A DNA stretch of 64,000 nucleotides from an uncultured Rhodopila sp. (GTDB lineage Bacteria > Pseudomonadota > Alphaproteobacteria > Acetobacterales > Acetobacteraceae). A program made the position numbers and the translations under genes. The notes below the pieces were generated by a model. The model was not told where the DNA came from, ran no database searches, and saw nothing but the letters and a program-made list of their open reading frames with translations. The number at the start of each line of letters is the position of its first letter. The stretch's first letter is position 1. Where the stretch lies: contig CAIZFE010000021.1 in the NCBI GenBank assembly GCA_903932145.1, positions 1 to 64,000 of the forward strand, read 5' to 3'. Positions 37,101 to 45,211 of the stretch are shown piece by piece.

Positions 37101-38982
37101 GGCCGCCGAGGCTGCCGATGGCGAATTTCTGCTGTTCCTGAACGACGATATCGAGATCATCCAGGACGGCTGGCTGGAAGCGATGATGGAGCATGCCAGA
37201 CGTCCGGAGGTCGGTCTGGTGGGGCCGCAACTTCTGTATCGCGACGGCAAGGTCCAGCATGCCGGAATGTTCCTGGCCGAAAATGGGATCGGGCACCACG
37301 CGTTTCGTTTTATGGACGGAGACGACCCCTGTTATTTCGGGTTGGCGCTGACTCAGCGTAATGTTATCGCCGTCACCGGTGCTTGCATGCTGGTGCGGCG
37401 TGAGGTTTTCGATCGTCTTGGACGTTTCGACGAAGCGCATGAGATCGTCAATAACGATCTCGATCTTTGCTTGCGCGTGCATCGGGCGGGCCTGCTGACG
37501 GTGTTTACGCCCTATGCCTCGCTTGTTCATTACGAATTGGCCAGCAGAGCGACGATGAAGGATGTGTTTGATTCGGCGCATTTCAACGCGGCGTGGAGCA
37601 CGATGTTTGCGGCTGGCGATCCGTATTTCAGTCCTCGGCTGTCTCGTCATGATGACGATTATCGCCCGGATGACGAGCCGGTGCAGTGGGTGGTCGCGGG
37701 CGCGCCGCTGTTTCATCCGCCGGAGATCGAGACTATCCTGGTGGTCAAGCTGGACCATATCGGCGACTTCGTGACCGCGCTGCGGCCGATCCGGCGTTTG
37801 AAAGCACTGTTTCCGCATGCTCGGATCACGGTGCTGGCCGGGCCGGCGTCGCGCGCCTTTATCGCGCTGGAATCCTGCATTGACGAATTCATTCCGTTTG
37901 CTTTCTTTCACGCCCGCTCGCAGTTGGGCGAACGAGAGGTCAGTGCGGACGACTACGCCGAACTGGCTGCGCAATTGCGCCCGCGCCGCTTCGATCTGGC
38001 GGTGGATCTGCGCAAACACGTTTCCACCCGTGATGTGCTGAAGCACACAGGCGCCCGCTTCCTGGCCGGGTTCGATTACCAGGGGCAATTTCCGTACCTC
38101 GATATTGCGCTGGACTGGGATGGTGATCGCAGTTTGCAGCGCAAGCGGAGCCATATCGTCGATGACCTGATGGCGCTGATCAATGCGATCGGCCATGCAT
38201 CGGAAGCGGATCGGACCATCATGCGGCCCGGCCCGGCGCCGATGCCGATGGGCGATTTGCCGGATCAGGTGCGGGCGCTGTTTGCCAAGCCGGTTGTGGC
38301 GATCCATCCGGGGGCCGGGAACATCACCAAGCAATGGCCGGAAGATCATTTCGCGGCGCTGATCGATCTTTTAGTAGAGCGGAACGATGTTCACATTCTG
38401 CTGGTGGGTGGCCTGGACGAGGTGGAGGTCGCCGATGCACTGCGGGGACGCATACAGCATCCCGAGGCGGTGGCGTCGATGGCAGGACAGACATCGCTGG
38501 CCGATTTGCCCGGTTTGCTGAAGAATTGCGTGCTGTATATCGGCAATGACAGTGGGCCGAAGCATATCGCGGCGGCAGTGGGCATTCCGACTGTTGGCAT
38601 CCACTCCGGCGTGGTCGATCCGGTGGAATGGGGGCCGATCGGGCCGAACGCGGTGGCGCTGCGGCGGAATATGACGTGCAGCCCGTGTTATCTGGCGAAG
38701 GCGGAGGATTGTCCGCGGGCGCTGGCGTGCCTGCGGTTCCTGGAGCCCAATCTGGTTTACGAGACAGCTTCGTTGTTGTTGAAACCGGCCCGCATGTCAG
38801 GGTTGCCGGCGGCGCTGGCGCGATTGCCTGACGTCGCCGAACCGCGCCCGGCGAAGCAGCCGGTTCCTGCCGTTGGCGGAGCCAGGAAGATTGTAGCGCA
38901 AAAACCGGTTCGAAGCCCGAAAATCAGCGACGAAAAATCTCTGAAGTCGAAACGTAATCATCGCGACAAGGAAACTGCATAA
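34162..38982 (+). CDS. Very large glycosyltransferase: beta-sandwich repeats + GT2 + GT9 fusion
   Basis: About 1606 residues. Three similar domains follow a basic N-terminus, near residues 260, 397 and 539, each with a GWA/GWV strand, a FG/YG-x-x-R-x-DV turn and SGF/SGY (LSVQGWAIA, LLVTGWAVC, LSIDGWVLS). A partial GT2-type segment near 797 (KPDFSPDLLFSTNYIG) precedes a GT-A domain from about 909 (KVSIIIPTCAAHGYIE; acceptor-side NDDIEI near 993). From about 1190 a GT9 heptosyltransferase-like module begins (ILVVKLDHIGDFVTALRPIR; HPGAGNITKQWPEDHF near 1381; GNDSGPKHIAAAVG). The tail is Lys/Arg-rich. There is no membrane helix. The start is uncertain: 34162 or 34315. It overlaps cysQ by one base and follows the WY-repeat gene. 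Confidence 0.88.
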   Translation: MIPARRGLGRNGEAAIVGMPGPCAPRVLGTDTARNPVGQVSPPATNRTNVRMTRKRPASPGDSILLMPPVRQPVVRRTKAKRSEADLPAHTLPPVKPMLAAQRERPSSLPVILIEIDAAISGGFVRDRFDVMIRGRAVSVAPIEGIRLQVGDLVTGSASFARPDRAAAAVLPDGTPARQRAFQFNLSRPGDGRTEACAFQIIARTSDGVERAEDFRIEIDPEAGDPVAVIVGPTHCGPGMDRPDAVMYIERAVLDPDGMLSVQGWAIALSPVITVQVFAAEALISRANFGSERDDVAAAYSAYPNARLSGFGLTSQLAKADRDADRIRVQIICQNGFGHEESIPVERLARRGTPRREAEAIPRTPENSHAPQDAAAPEPQAEIRMHCDIAELSGDGDLLVTGWAVCAAGVAQVRILLNDADVGLASFGHPRPDVGTTFPAIRSADLSGFRFAQRLRGWFQGPHEVRVIVRNLAGDETATQIAVVASEADLRDAGPPSAADQREPDRSVTLTPNEAAEFRFEIDAPGVANGAAVALVTGRLSIDGWVLSRSGIASFEVFLDGQRLGDAHYGQARQDVGAAFPDWPNALRSGYAFHCPPRSLHDGDHTIELRIRANGGQTMVRSFGISVKKAEDQQENTGIRRRVPRVEADMMAGFLAAAGARPSFQYIHRQDRPIDAGRLRKTLEALRLQAYPEWSVQVLAADDDVAAALRVIVKETLPYAADRFSVVGPSDAAVWNAPLGKAGGASLCALLLPGDEPGADALLELAVASVRHPACDLLYGDEVRVSPVSHEKEPFFKPDFSPDLLFSTNYIGRLWAVRAGLLARTGVTPAGLFADGEYDLVLRCADQASSVHHIPKLLCQRGVVALDTIEQEQTALERMLVRRRMAAEVLPGRIAGTWRVRRVVPAKGKVSIIIPTCAAHGYIETCIATLRAKTTYTDYEIICIDNIPASAIAWKIWLRQNADKVVEIPDAFNWSRFNNRAAEAADGEFLLFLNDDIEIIQDGWLEAMMEHARRPEVGLVGPQLLYRDGKVQHAGMFLAENGIGHHAFRFMDGDDPCYFGLALTQRNVIAVTGACMLVRREVFDRLGRFDEAHEIVNNDLDLCLRVHRAGLLTVFTPYASLVHYELASRATMKDVFDSAHFNAAWSTMFAAGDPYFSPRLSRHDDDYRPDDEPVQWVVAGAPLFHPPEIETILVVKLDHIGDFVTALRPIRRLKALFPHARITVLAGPASRAFIALESCIDEFIPFAFFHARSQLGEREVSADDYAELAAQLRPRRFDLAVDLRKHVSTRDVLKHTGARFLAGFDYQGQFPYLDIALDWDGDRSLQRKRSHIVDDLMALINAIGHASEADRTIMRPGPAPMPMGDLPDQVRALFAKPVVAIHPGAGNITKQWPEDHFAALIDLLVERNDVHILLVGGLDEVEVADALRGRIQHPEAVASMAGQTSLADLPGLLKNCVLYIGNDSGPKHIAAAVGIPTVGIHSGVVDPVEWGPIGPNAVALRRNMTCSPCYLAKAEDCPRALACLRFLEPNLVYETASLLLKPARMSGLPAALARLPDVAEPRPAKQPVPAVGGARKIVAQKPVRSPKISDEKSLKSKRNHRDKETA

Positions 38983-39749
38983 TGGACGACCAGGCGTTAC
39001 TGGTGCTCGCGACACTGCTTGCGGAACGGGCCGGGGCGGAAATCCGCACGATCCGGGATCGTGGGTTTCAGGTGCAACGCAAGGCCGACCGGTCAGTCGT
39101 GACCGAAGCCGATCATGCCGCGGAGGCCATCATCCTAGCCGGCCTGCGCGAGGCGCTGCCGGGCTGCGTCGTGATCGCCGAGGAGGAAGCGGCCGGCGGA
39201 AAAATCACGCAGGCTGCTCCGGAGTTTTGGCTGGTCGATCCGTTGGATGGCACCCGGGAGTTCACCGACGGCGGCGATGATTTCGCGGTCAATATCGGGC
39301 TGGTTCGCCATGGCGTCCCGGTGCTGGGCGTTGTTGGCGTACCGGCCAGGGACGAGGTGTACGGCGGCATTGTCGGTGTGGGCGCCTGGTTGCTGAAAAA
39401 CGGCGATCGGACACCGATCTCCGTCCGGGTTCCCCCCGGGGAGGGACTGACCGTGGTGGCCAGCCGCCATCACGGCGATCAGGCGGTGCTCGACGCGTTC
39501 CTGGGCGGGCGCACCGTTGCTCGGGTGGTCAATTTCGGCTCCAGCCTGAAATTTTGCCGGGTGGCGGAGGGGCAGGCCGATCTGTATCCGCGCTTTGGCC
39601 GGACGATGGAGTGGGATACCTGCTCGCCACAGGCGGTTCTGATGGCGGCGGGTGGGGCGGTGGAAACCCTGGACGGTGCGCCGTTACTGTATGGCAAACC
39701 GGGCTGGGATAATCCGCATTTCGTGTGCTGGGGCGCTCGGGCGGGGTAG
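38982..39749 (+). CDS. cysQ: 3'(2'),5'-bisphosphate nucleotidase
   Basis: A 255-residue member of the inositol monophosphatase superfamily that removes the 3'-phosphate of PAP(S). The metal-binding motifs are EEE (IAEEEAAGG), DPLDGTREF near residue 86 and WDTCSPQAVL near 211. The GSSLKFCRVAEGQADLYPRF segment is characteristic of CysQ and distinguishes it from inositol phosphatases and HisN. It starts by TAATG overlap with the giant glycosyltransferase, so it is coupled to that gene. A link through sulfated or nucleotide-sugar metabolism is possible but unproven. Confidence 0.92.
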   Translation: MDDQALLVLATLLAERAGAEIRTIRDRGFQVQRKADRSVVTEADHAAEAIILAGLREALPGCVVIAEEEAAGGKITQAAPEFWLVDPLDGTREFTDGGDDFAVNIGLVRHGVPVLGVVGVPARDEVYGGIVGVGAWLLKNGDRTPISVRVPPGEGLTVVASRHHGDQAVLDAFLGGRTVARVVNFGSSLKFCRVAEGQADLYPRFGRTMEWDTCSPQAVLMAAGGAVETLDGAPLLYGKPGWDNPHFVCWGARAG

Positions 39750-39820
39750 GCTGGCTCCCCAACCGTATTTGCAGCGACCGATCCTCCGGCTTTAATCTGA
39801 CTTCCGGGGGGACACGGGAT

Positions 39821-40639
39821 ATGGATTTTCGTACGGTCGATCTTGAATACCAGCACCAGGACGGCAAGCCCTTATTGGGCCGGCTGTACCAGCCGCTTGG
39901 TCCGGGGCCGTTTCCGGCGGTTCTGGAGGTGCATGGCGGTGCCTGGACGGGCGGCGACCGTTTGAACAACGTAGCAATCGCCGAGGCGCTCGCCGCCGAT
40001 GGTGTCGTCGTGCTGTCGATCGATTTCCGGATGCCACCGCAGGCTCGGTATCCTGAGGCGGTCGCGGACGTGAACCTGGGTATTCGCTGGCTCAAGGCCA
40101 ACGCCGCGAAATTCGGTTCTCGATCCGATCTTGTCGGCGGGCTCGGTACGTCGTCCGGCGGACATCTGCTGCTGTTGAGCGCGCTGCGCCCACACGATCC
40201 GCGCTACACGAAGTTGCCTTTGGCGGACACGGACGTGGATGCGTCGTTGCGCTTCGCCATCGCGTGTTGGCCGGTGGCCGATCCGCTGCAGCGCTACCGG
40301 ACGATGCAGGAAAACGGCAACGACAGACTGGTCGCCGCACACGACGCGTTTTGGCCATCCGAGGCGGATATGGAGGATGGTAACCCAACGCTGATCCTGA
40401 CCCGTGGCGAGACGGTGGCAAAACCGCCGGTGCTGATCATGCAGGGAACAGCCGATAACAATCTGACCCTGGATATGGCCGATCTGTTCGCGGCGGCCTA
40501 CGCCCGGGCAGGCGGCGTTATCGAGAAAGAGATTTTCCCCGGTCAGCCGCACGCCTTCATTCCGAACGCTCCAGAAGCCCCGGCGTCGTTACGGGCGTTG
40601 GCGTTGATCAAGGGGTTCGTCCACCGGCACGCCGGTTAG
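39821..40639 (+). CDS. Alpha/beta hydrolase (esterase/peptidase-like)
   Basis: A 272-residue alpha/beta hydrolase similar to the BD-FAE/HSL-type esterases. The oxyanion motif HGGAW is at 38-42, the nucleophile Ser111 lies in GTSSGGH, the acid is probably Asp in MQGTADNNL, and the His is in GQPHAFI. The cap region (about 125-190) is rich in acidic residues. An earlier in-frame ATG at 39725 adds 32 unrelated residues; the ATG at 39821 with GGGGGA nine bases upstream fits the family better. It lies between cysQ and the histidine operon. The substrate is unknown. Confidence 0.88.
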   Translation: MDFRTVDLEYQHQDGKPLLGRLYQPLGPGPFPAVLEVHGGAWTGGDRLNNVAIAEALAADGVVVLSIDFRMPPQARYPEAVADVNLGIRWLKANAAKFGSRSDLVGGLGTSSGGHLLLLSALRPHDPRYTKLPLADTDVDASLRFAIACWPVADPLQRYRTMQENGNDRLVAAHDAFWPSEADMEDGNPTLILTRGETVAKPPVLIMQGTADNNLTLDMADLFAAAYARAGGVIEKEIFPGQPHAFIPNAPEAPASLRALALIKGFVHRHAG

Positions 40640-40750
40640 GGCGTAACGCCGACACAGGTCAACTCAGCCGGCCGCGGATCGGGATGCCCGGCCAACGGGC
40701 TTCACTTCCGCTGGACCACGCGCGCCCGGCGCTGTAGTGAACCGTGCATC

Positions 40751-41341
40751 ATGCTCCGCACAGCCACCATCCACAGGAAGACCTCGGAAACCGACATCGC
40801 CCTGACCCTGAACCTTGATGGGACAGGCGTGGCGGACATTGCCACGGGGATCGGCTTTCTCGACCACATGCTGACGTCTCTGGCGCGGCATGGGCTGTTC
40901 GACCTCACGGTGCGGGCTACCGGCGACCTCCACATCGACTTCCACCACACCACGGAGGATGTCGGCATTGTCCTGGGCGCCGCGTTCGCGAAAGCACTCG
41001 GGGATAAGCGCGGCATCCGCCGGTTCGGCAACGCGCTGATCCCGATGGACGAAACCCTGGCGGAAGCCGCCGTCGATATCTCCGGACGCCCCTTCCTGGC
41101 CTGGAATGTCACCTTCGAACGGCCGAAGATCGGCGAGATGGATACCGAGCTGTTCGAGGAATTCTTTCGGGCGCTGGCGTTCAACGCAATGGTGACGCTG
41201 CACATCACGCGCCGAGCGGGCCATAACGCGCATCACGTTGCCGAGGCGTGCTTTAAGGCGACCGCTCGCGCATTACGTATGGCAGCGGAACCCGATGCGC
41301 GAATCGGCGATGCGATCCCGTCCACCAAGGGGGCGCTGTGA
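40751..41341 (+). CDS. hisB: Imidazoleglycerol-phosphate dehydratase
   Basis: A 196-residue monofunctional HisB, the sixth step of histidine synthesis. The two His-rich metal-binding repeats are present ([13 protein letters not shown] near residue 58 and [15 protein letters not shown] near 160), as are the GFLDHML and [11 protein letters not shown] stretches. The length is normal for the dehydratase without the phosphatase domain. It opens the his operon and overlaps the next gene by 4 bases. Confidence 0.97.
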   Translation: MLRTATIHRKTSETDIALTLNLDGTGVADIATGIGFLDHMLTSLARHGLFDLTVRATGDLHIDFHHTTEDVGIVLGAAFAKALGDKRGIRRFGNALIPMDETLAEAAVDISGRPFLAWNVTFERPKIGEMDTELFEEFFRALAFNAMVTLHITRRAGHNAHHVAEACFKATARALRMAAEPDARIGDAIPSTKGAL

Positions 41342-41709
41342 AGCTCTACACGGCACTACTGAAGGCTGACACCGAACCCGTCCTGGTGCGGGAGGGCTTT
41401 GCCTGGGGCGCCCTGGTCTTCGGGCCGTTCTGGCTGGCCGCGCATCGCGCCTGGATCGCGGCGGCGCTGTGTCTGGCGGCTTATGTTTTGATAGCTGCGT
41501 TGGCGCCGGGGCCGGTTGGGGCGATCCTGGCGGTTGGTCTGGCGGTGATACTGGGATTCATCGGTCATGATTTGCGCCGGTGGACATTGGAGAACCGCGG
41601 CTTCTTGCTGGCGCATGTGGTTGCTGCCCGTAGCCCGGATGACGCCTTGTTCCGTTTGCTGACGCACCGCCCCGAACTCGTCGCCCGTTTCCGTTCGGGT
41701 GCTGTCTGA
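41338..41709 (+). CDS. DUF2628 membrane protein within the his operon
   Basis: A 123-residue protein with two to three hydrophobic segments ([35 protein letters not shown]) and the [21 protein letters not shown] signature of DUF2628. Its function is unknown. It starts with GTG overlapping the hisB stop and its own stop overlaps the hisH start, so it is fully coupled to histidine genes. I recall DUF2628 genes at this position in other alphaproteobacterial his operons. Confidence 0.88.
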   Translation: MKLYTALLKADTEPVLVREGFAWGALVFGPFWLAAHRAWIAAALCLAAYVLIAALAPGPVGAILAVGLAVILGFIGHDLRRWTLENRGFLLAHVVAARSPDDALFRLLTHRPELVARFRSGAV

Positions 41710-42347
41710 TGATGCACATTGCGGTGGTCGATTACGGCAGCGGTAATCTGGCGTCGGCCTCTCGCGCGCTGGCATTGGCGGCCGAACGGGCCGGGATCGA
41801 AGCCACCATCTCCGTTACCGCCGATCCGTCCGTCGTGTCCGAAGCCGACCGAATCGTGCTGCCCGGGCAAGGGGCATTCGCTGACTGTGTCGCCGGCCTG
41901 GCCGCGGTCGCCGGTATGCGCGAGGCGATTGAAACCGCGATCGGTCGCGGAACACCGTTCCTGGGCATATGCGTCGGCATGCAACTCATGGCCGAACGTG
42001 GCCTGGAGCACACGGTTACCCCCGGGTTCGGCTGGATCAAAGGCGATGTTGCCGAGATGCCCGCGCCTGGTTTGCGTTTGCCGCAAATGGGTTGGAACGG
42101 CCTGGATTTCATACCCGGCTCGCACCCGTTGCTGGATGGTCTGCAGCCGGACGACCATGTGTATTTCGTGCATAGCTACGCCCTGGTCCACGGCGTGCCG
42201 GCCGAAACCATCGCGACGACGGAATATGGCGGCAGCGTGCCGGCCATCGTTGTCGCGGGCAATCGTGCCGGAACCCAGTTCCACGTCGAAAAGAGCCAGG
42301 ACGTCGGCATCCGCCTGTTGTCCAACTTCCTGCGTTGGGTGCCCTGA
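41709..42347 (+). CDS. hisH: Imidazole glycerol phosphate synthase, glutaminase subunit
   Basis: A 212-residue class I glutamine amidotransferase that feeds ammonia to HisF. VDYGSGNLASASRAL opens the fold. The nucleophile Cys lies in FLGICVGMQLM near residue 88, and the His/Glu pair in QFHVEKSQ near 193. The start is ATGATG at 41709, overlapping the DUF2628 stop. It works as a heterodimer with HisF, encoded 1.4 kb downstream. Confidence 0.96.
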   Translation: MMHIAVVDYGSGNLASASRALALAAERAGIEATISVTADPSVVSEADRIVLPGQGAFADCVAGLAAVAGMREAIETAIGRGTPFLGICVGMQLMAERGLEHTVTPGFGWIKGDVAEMPAPGLRLPQMGWNGLDFIPGSHPLLDGLQPDDHVYFVHSYALVHGVPAETIATTEYGGSVPAIVVAGNRAGTQFHVEKSQDVGIRLLSNFLRWVP

Positions 42348-42349
42348 CC

Positions 42350-42916
42350 ATGCCGGGTGCTGTCATAGACCAGGAACCGGAATTGCTCGTCGAGCAGATC
42401 AAGCGGTTCAACGATGACGATCTGGGCGCGCTGTGCGAGGCCACAGATGCCGCGATTATCGACGGCGGCGGCTTCGGCTGGGTCACACCGCCGGGCCGGC
42501 GCCCCATGGAAACCTATTTTCGCGGCGTGCTGCTGGTGCCGGAGCGCGAGTTGTTTGTCGCCCGACTGAACGGCGACATCGTGGGCTCGGCCATCCTGGT
42601 CCGGCCGCCTCGGAATAACGAGGCGCAGGCGTTCGCGGCGAACCTGATGCATTCCTACATCGCGCCGTATGCGCGCGGCCACGGGTTGGCCCGCATGCTG
42701 ACCGAGGCGGTGGAGGAGCGTGCCCGTGAACTCGGGTATCACATCCTGAATCTGGACGTGCGGGAGACGCAGGCGGTGGCGATCCGGATGTACGAATCGC
42801 ACGGCTACGTTCGCTGGGGTGAGCATCCGGAATACGCGCTGGTGCGGGGTAAGTCGGTCACCGGCTATTTTTACTACAAGCGGCTGCGGCCAGCTAAGAC
42901 CGGTGGCGGGCAATGA
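42350..42916 (+). CDS. GNAT-family acetyltransferase within the his operon
   Basis: A 188-residue GNAT acetyltransferase. The acetyl-CoA binding loop reads [17 protein letters not shown] near residue 104. The [24 protein letters not shown] segment after it is the usual motif B region. The substrate is unknown. It lies between hisH and hisA, starts 3 bases after hisH and overlaps hisA by 4 bases, so it is co-expressed with histidine synthesis. A start at TTG 42335 is possible but less likely. Confidence 0.9.
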   Translation: MPGAVIDQEPELLVEQIKRFNDDDLGALCEATDAAIIDGGGFGWVTPPGRRPMETYFRGVLLVPERELFVARLNGDIVGSAILVRPPRNNEAQAFAANLMHSYIAPYARGHGLARMLTEAVEERARELGYHILNLDVRETQAVAIRMYESHGYVRWGEHPEYALVRGKSVTGYFYYKRLRPAKTGGGQ

Positions 42917-43650
42917 CAGCGCTGACTCTCTATCCGGCGATCGATCTGAAGGATGGCCAGTGTGTCCGCCTGAAACGCGGCGACATGGATCAGGCGACGG
43001 TCTATGCGGACGACCCGGGCGCGCAGGCCAGGGCGTGGCAGGCGGCCGGGTTCTCCTGGCTGCACGTTGTCGATCTCAACGGAGCGTTCGCGGGTAAGCC
43101 GGTCAATGCCGCCGCTGTACGCGCGATCCTGGCTAACGTGACGGTGCCGGTACAACTCGGCGGCGGTATTCGCGACATCGCCGGCATCGCCGCTTGGCTC
43201 GACGCCGGTATCCATCGCGTCATTCTGGGCAGCGCCGCCGCCAAGAACCCGCCGCTGGTGCTGGAAGCCTGCAAGGCTTTTCCCGGCCGCATCGCTGTCG
43301 GCATCGACGCCCATGATGGCTTTGTCGCCACCGAGGGCTGGGCCGAAACCTCCACGATGCCGGCCGCCGACCTCGGGTTGCGGTTCGAGGACGCCGGTGT
43401 ATCGGCGATCATCTACACGGACATCGGGCGCGACGGAATGTTGAGCGGCCTGAATCTGGACCAGACGGTCGCGCTGTCGGCGCGCCTGACGACTCCGGTC
43501 ATCGCATCGGGTGGCGTCGGTTGCATGGACCATCTGGTGGTGTTGAAGGCGGCTGCTGCCGGCACCCGAATCGAGGGCGTTATCGTTGGTCGGGCGTTGT
43601 ATGATGGGCGGATCGATCCGGCGGGGGCGGTTGCGCTGCTGGCCGCCTGA
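42913..43650 (+). CDS. hisA: ProFAR isomerase
   Basis: A 245-residue (beta/alpha)8 barrel enzyme that isomerises ProFAR to PRFAR. The catalytic Asp pair is in [14 protein letters not shown] near residue 10 and VGIDAHDGF near 130. The phosphate-binding GGGIR (near 78) and IASGGVG (near 196) motifs are present. It overlaps the GNAT gene by ATGA. Length and motifs are entirely normal. Confidence 0.97.
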   Translation: MTALTLYPAIDLKDGQCVRLKRGDMDQATVYADDPGAQARAWQAAGFSWLHVVDLNGAFAGKPVNAAAVRAILANVTVPVQLGGGIRDIAGIAAWLDAGIHRVILGSAAAKNPPLVLEACKAFPGRIAVGIDAHDGFVATEGWAETSTMPAADLGLRFEDAGVSAIIYTDIGRDGMLSGLNLDQTVALSARLTTPVIASGGVGCMDHLVVLKAAAAGTRIEGVIVGRALYDGRIDPAGAVALLAA

Positions 43651-43691
43651 ATTTCAGTCGAATCAACCGGATAACTGGGCAGGTTATCCAG

Positions 43692-43709
43692 CCACACGCA
43701 TCTTTGCGT
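43692..43709 (+). other. Small hairpin between hisA and hisF
   Basis: ACACGCA (43692-43698) pairs with TGCGTGT (43703-43709) around a 4-base loop in the 117-base gap, followed by a T/A-rich stretch (ATATATGTATATCTTC). It could be a weak terminator or part of an internal promoter for hisF-hisE. Confidence 0.35.
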
Positions 43710-43767
43710 GTCCGATATATGTATATCTTCTTGCATCCGCGACCGCCGCGCACTCTAAAGCGCGACC

Positions 43768-44538
43768 ATGTTGAAACTCCGCGTGATTCCCTGTTTGGAT
43801 GTGAAGGACGGCCGCGTCGTAAAAGGCGTGAACTTCGTGTCGTTGCGCGACGCCGGGGATCCGGTGGAGCAAGCGTCGGTTTATGACGCCGCCGGTGCGG
43901 ATGAACTGACCTTCCTGGACATCACCGCCAGCCACGAGAACCGGGACACGATCCTGGACGTGGTCTCCCGCACTGCCGCACGCGTCTTTCTGCCGCTGAC
44001 GGTCGGCGGCGGCATTCGTTCGGTTGAGGACATGCGCCGCCTGCTGCTCGCCGGCACCGACAAATGCAGCATCAACTCCGCCGCTGTCGCGCGGCCGGAA
44101 CTGGTGCGCGAGGCCGCGACAAAGTTCGGCAGCCAGTGTGTTGTCGTGGCGGTGGATGCCAAGCAGACCGCGCCCGGCAAATGGGAGGTCTTCACCCATG
44201 GCGGCCGCCGCAACACCGGCATCGACACCATCGATTGGTGCCGCCAGGTCGTGTCGCTCGGTGCCGGAGAAATCCTGCTGACCAGCATGGACCGTGATGG
44301 TACGGGTGCGGGCTTCGATCTCGACCTGCTGCGTGCCGCCTGCGGTGCGGTGCGGGTGCCCGTGGTCGCGTCCGGTGGCGTTGGCACCCTGGAACATTTC
44401 GTCGAAGGGGCGCGGGCCGGCGCCACCGGGTTGCTGGCTGCCAGCGTCTTCCATTTCGGCACGTTCACCATCGCACAGGTCAAGCAGGCGTTAGCCGATG
44501 CCGGCCTGGCCGTCCGTTTACCCCGCAAGGCTGCCTGA
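43768..44538 (+). CDS. hisF: Imidazole glycerol phosphate synthase, cyclase subunit
   Basis: A 256-residue (beta/alpha)8 barrel that makes IGP and AICAR from PRFAR using ammonia from HisH. The catalytic Asp residues lie in [14 protein letters not shown] (near residue 11) and VVAVDAKQ (near 130). [22 protein letters not shown] and [11 protein letters not shown] are the expected phosphate and tunnel motifs. It starts 117 bases after hisA and is followed by hisE after two bases. Confidence 0.97.
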   Translation: MLKLRVIPCLDVKDGRVVKGVNFVSLRDAGDPVEQASVYDAAGADELTFLDITASHENRDTILDVVSRTAARVFLPLTVGGGIRSVEDMRRLLLAGTDKCSINSAAVARPELVREAATKFGSQCVVVAVDAKQTAPGKWEVFTHGGRRNTGIDTIDWCRQVVSLGAGEILLTSMDRDGTGAGFDLDLLRAACGAVRVPVVASGGVGTLEHFVEGARAGATGLLAASVFHFGTFTIAQVKQALADAGLAVRLPRKAA

Positions 44539-44540
44539 GC

Positions 44541-45059
44541 ATGGCTAAATCAGATAAGAAAAAGACCGCGGCGAGGCCGAAGGCTGCCGGGAAAGCGTCC
44601 ACCAAAGTTGCGGCGAAGCCATCCGGTAAGGCAACGCGCAAGCCAGCCGGCAAGTTGAAGAAGTCAACGCTCGTGAAGGTCGCCCCCCTCGTGCTGGCGT
44701 CCGATGCGGTGGTGTTGGACCGTTTGTTTGCGGTCGTCGAAAGCCGCCGTGACGCCGACCCCAATACCAGCCATTCTGCTCGGTTACTGTCCCGGGGGCC
44801 GGCCAAGGTCGCGCAAAAATTCGGCGAGGAAGCCGTCGAATGTCTGATCGAAGCCGTTGCGGGCAATCGCGAGGCCCTGATCGGCGAGAGCGCCGACGTG
44901 CTTTACCATCTGTTGGTGTTGTGGGTGTCTTCGGGTGTCAGCCCCGCCGATGTATGGGCCGAATTGATCCGTCGCGAGGGCATCAGTGGCATCGCTGAAA
45001 AGGCGGCCAGGGCGAAACCGCTTTCTGTGGCGAGGGCCGGGACCTCGAAGATACCGTAA
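44541..45059 (+). CDS. hisE: Phosphoribosyl-ATP pyrophosphatase with Lys/Ala-rich extension
   Basis: A 172-residue protein, about 60 longer than usual HisE. Residues 52-150 are a normal all-alpha MazG-fold pyrophosphatase: [30 protein letters not shown] with the metal-binding Glu residues, and [14 protein letters not shown]. Residues 1-50 are almost only Lys, Ala, Pro, Gly, Thr and Ser ([19 protein letters not shown]...), like a histone H1/AlgP-type tail. It starts 2 bases after hisF. The tail could bind nucleic acid or be a fused accessory segment; an internal start would remove it, but I see no ATG until the core. Confidence 0.93.
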   Translation: MAKSDKKKTAARPKAAGKASTKVAAKPSGKATRKPAGKLKKSTLVKVAPLVLASDAVVLDRLFAVVESRRDADPNTSHSARLLSRGPAKVAQKFGEEAVECLIEAVAGNREALIGESADVLYHLLVLWVSSGVSPADVWAELIRREGISGIAEKAARAKPLSVARAGTSKIP

Positions 45060-45211
45060 GGCTTCGCGATCCAGGCAAGGATTGTCCGTCACCGCCAGGA
45101 TCGCCGATAGCATCGCCGATGTTCCCAGCCGTATTGCGCGCCGCGGCACGACACAGCTTGGCGCGGTCGAACAGGTGGGGCAGTGTGCCGCCGCACGATC
45201 GGGGACAGAAT

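Noticed and set aside
36334-38349. A 671-codon minus-strand open frame opposite the glycosyltransferase
   Set aside because: Antisense to conserved GT2 and GT9 domains; the composition is that of a shadow frame.
38982-39749. Annotation as histidinol-phosphatase HisN because of the nearby his operon
   Set aside because: The GSSLKFCRVAEGQADLYPRF and DPLDGTREF context match CysQ; the his operon starts 1 kb away after an unrelated hydrolase.
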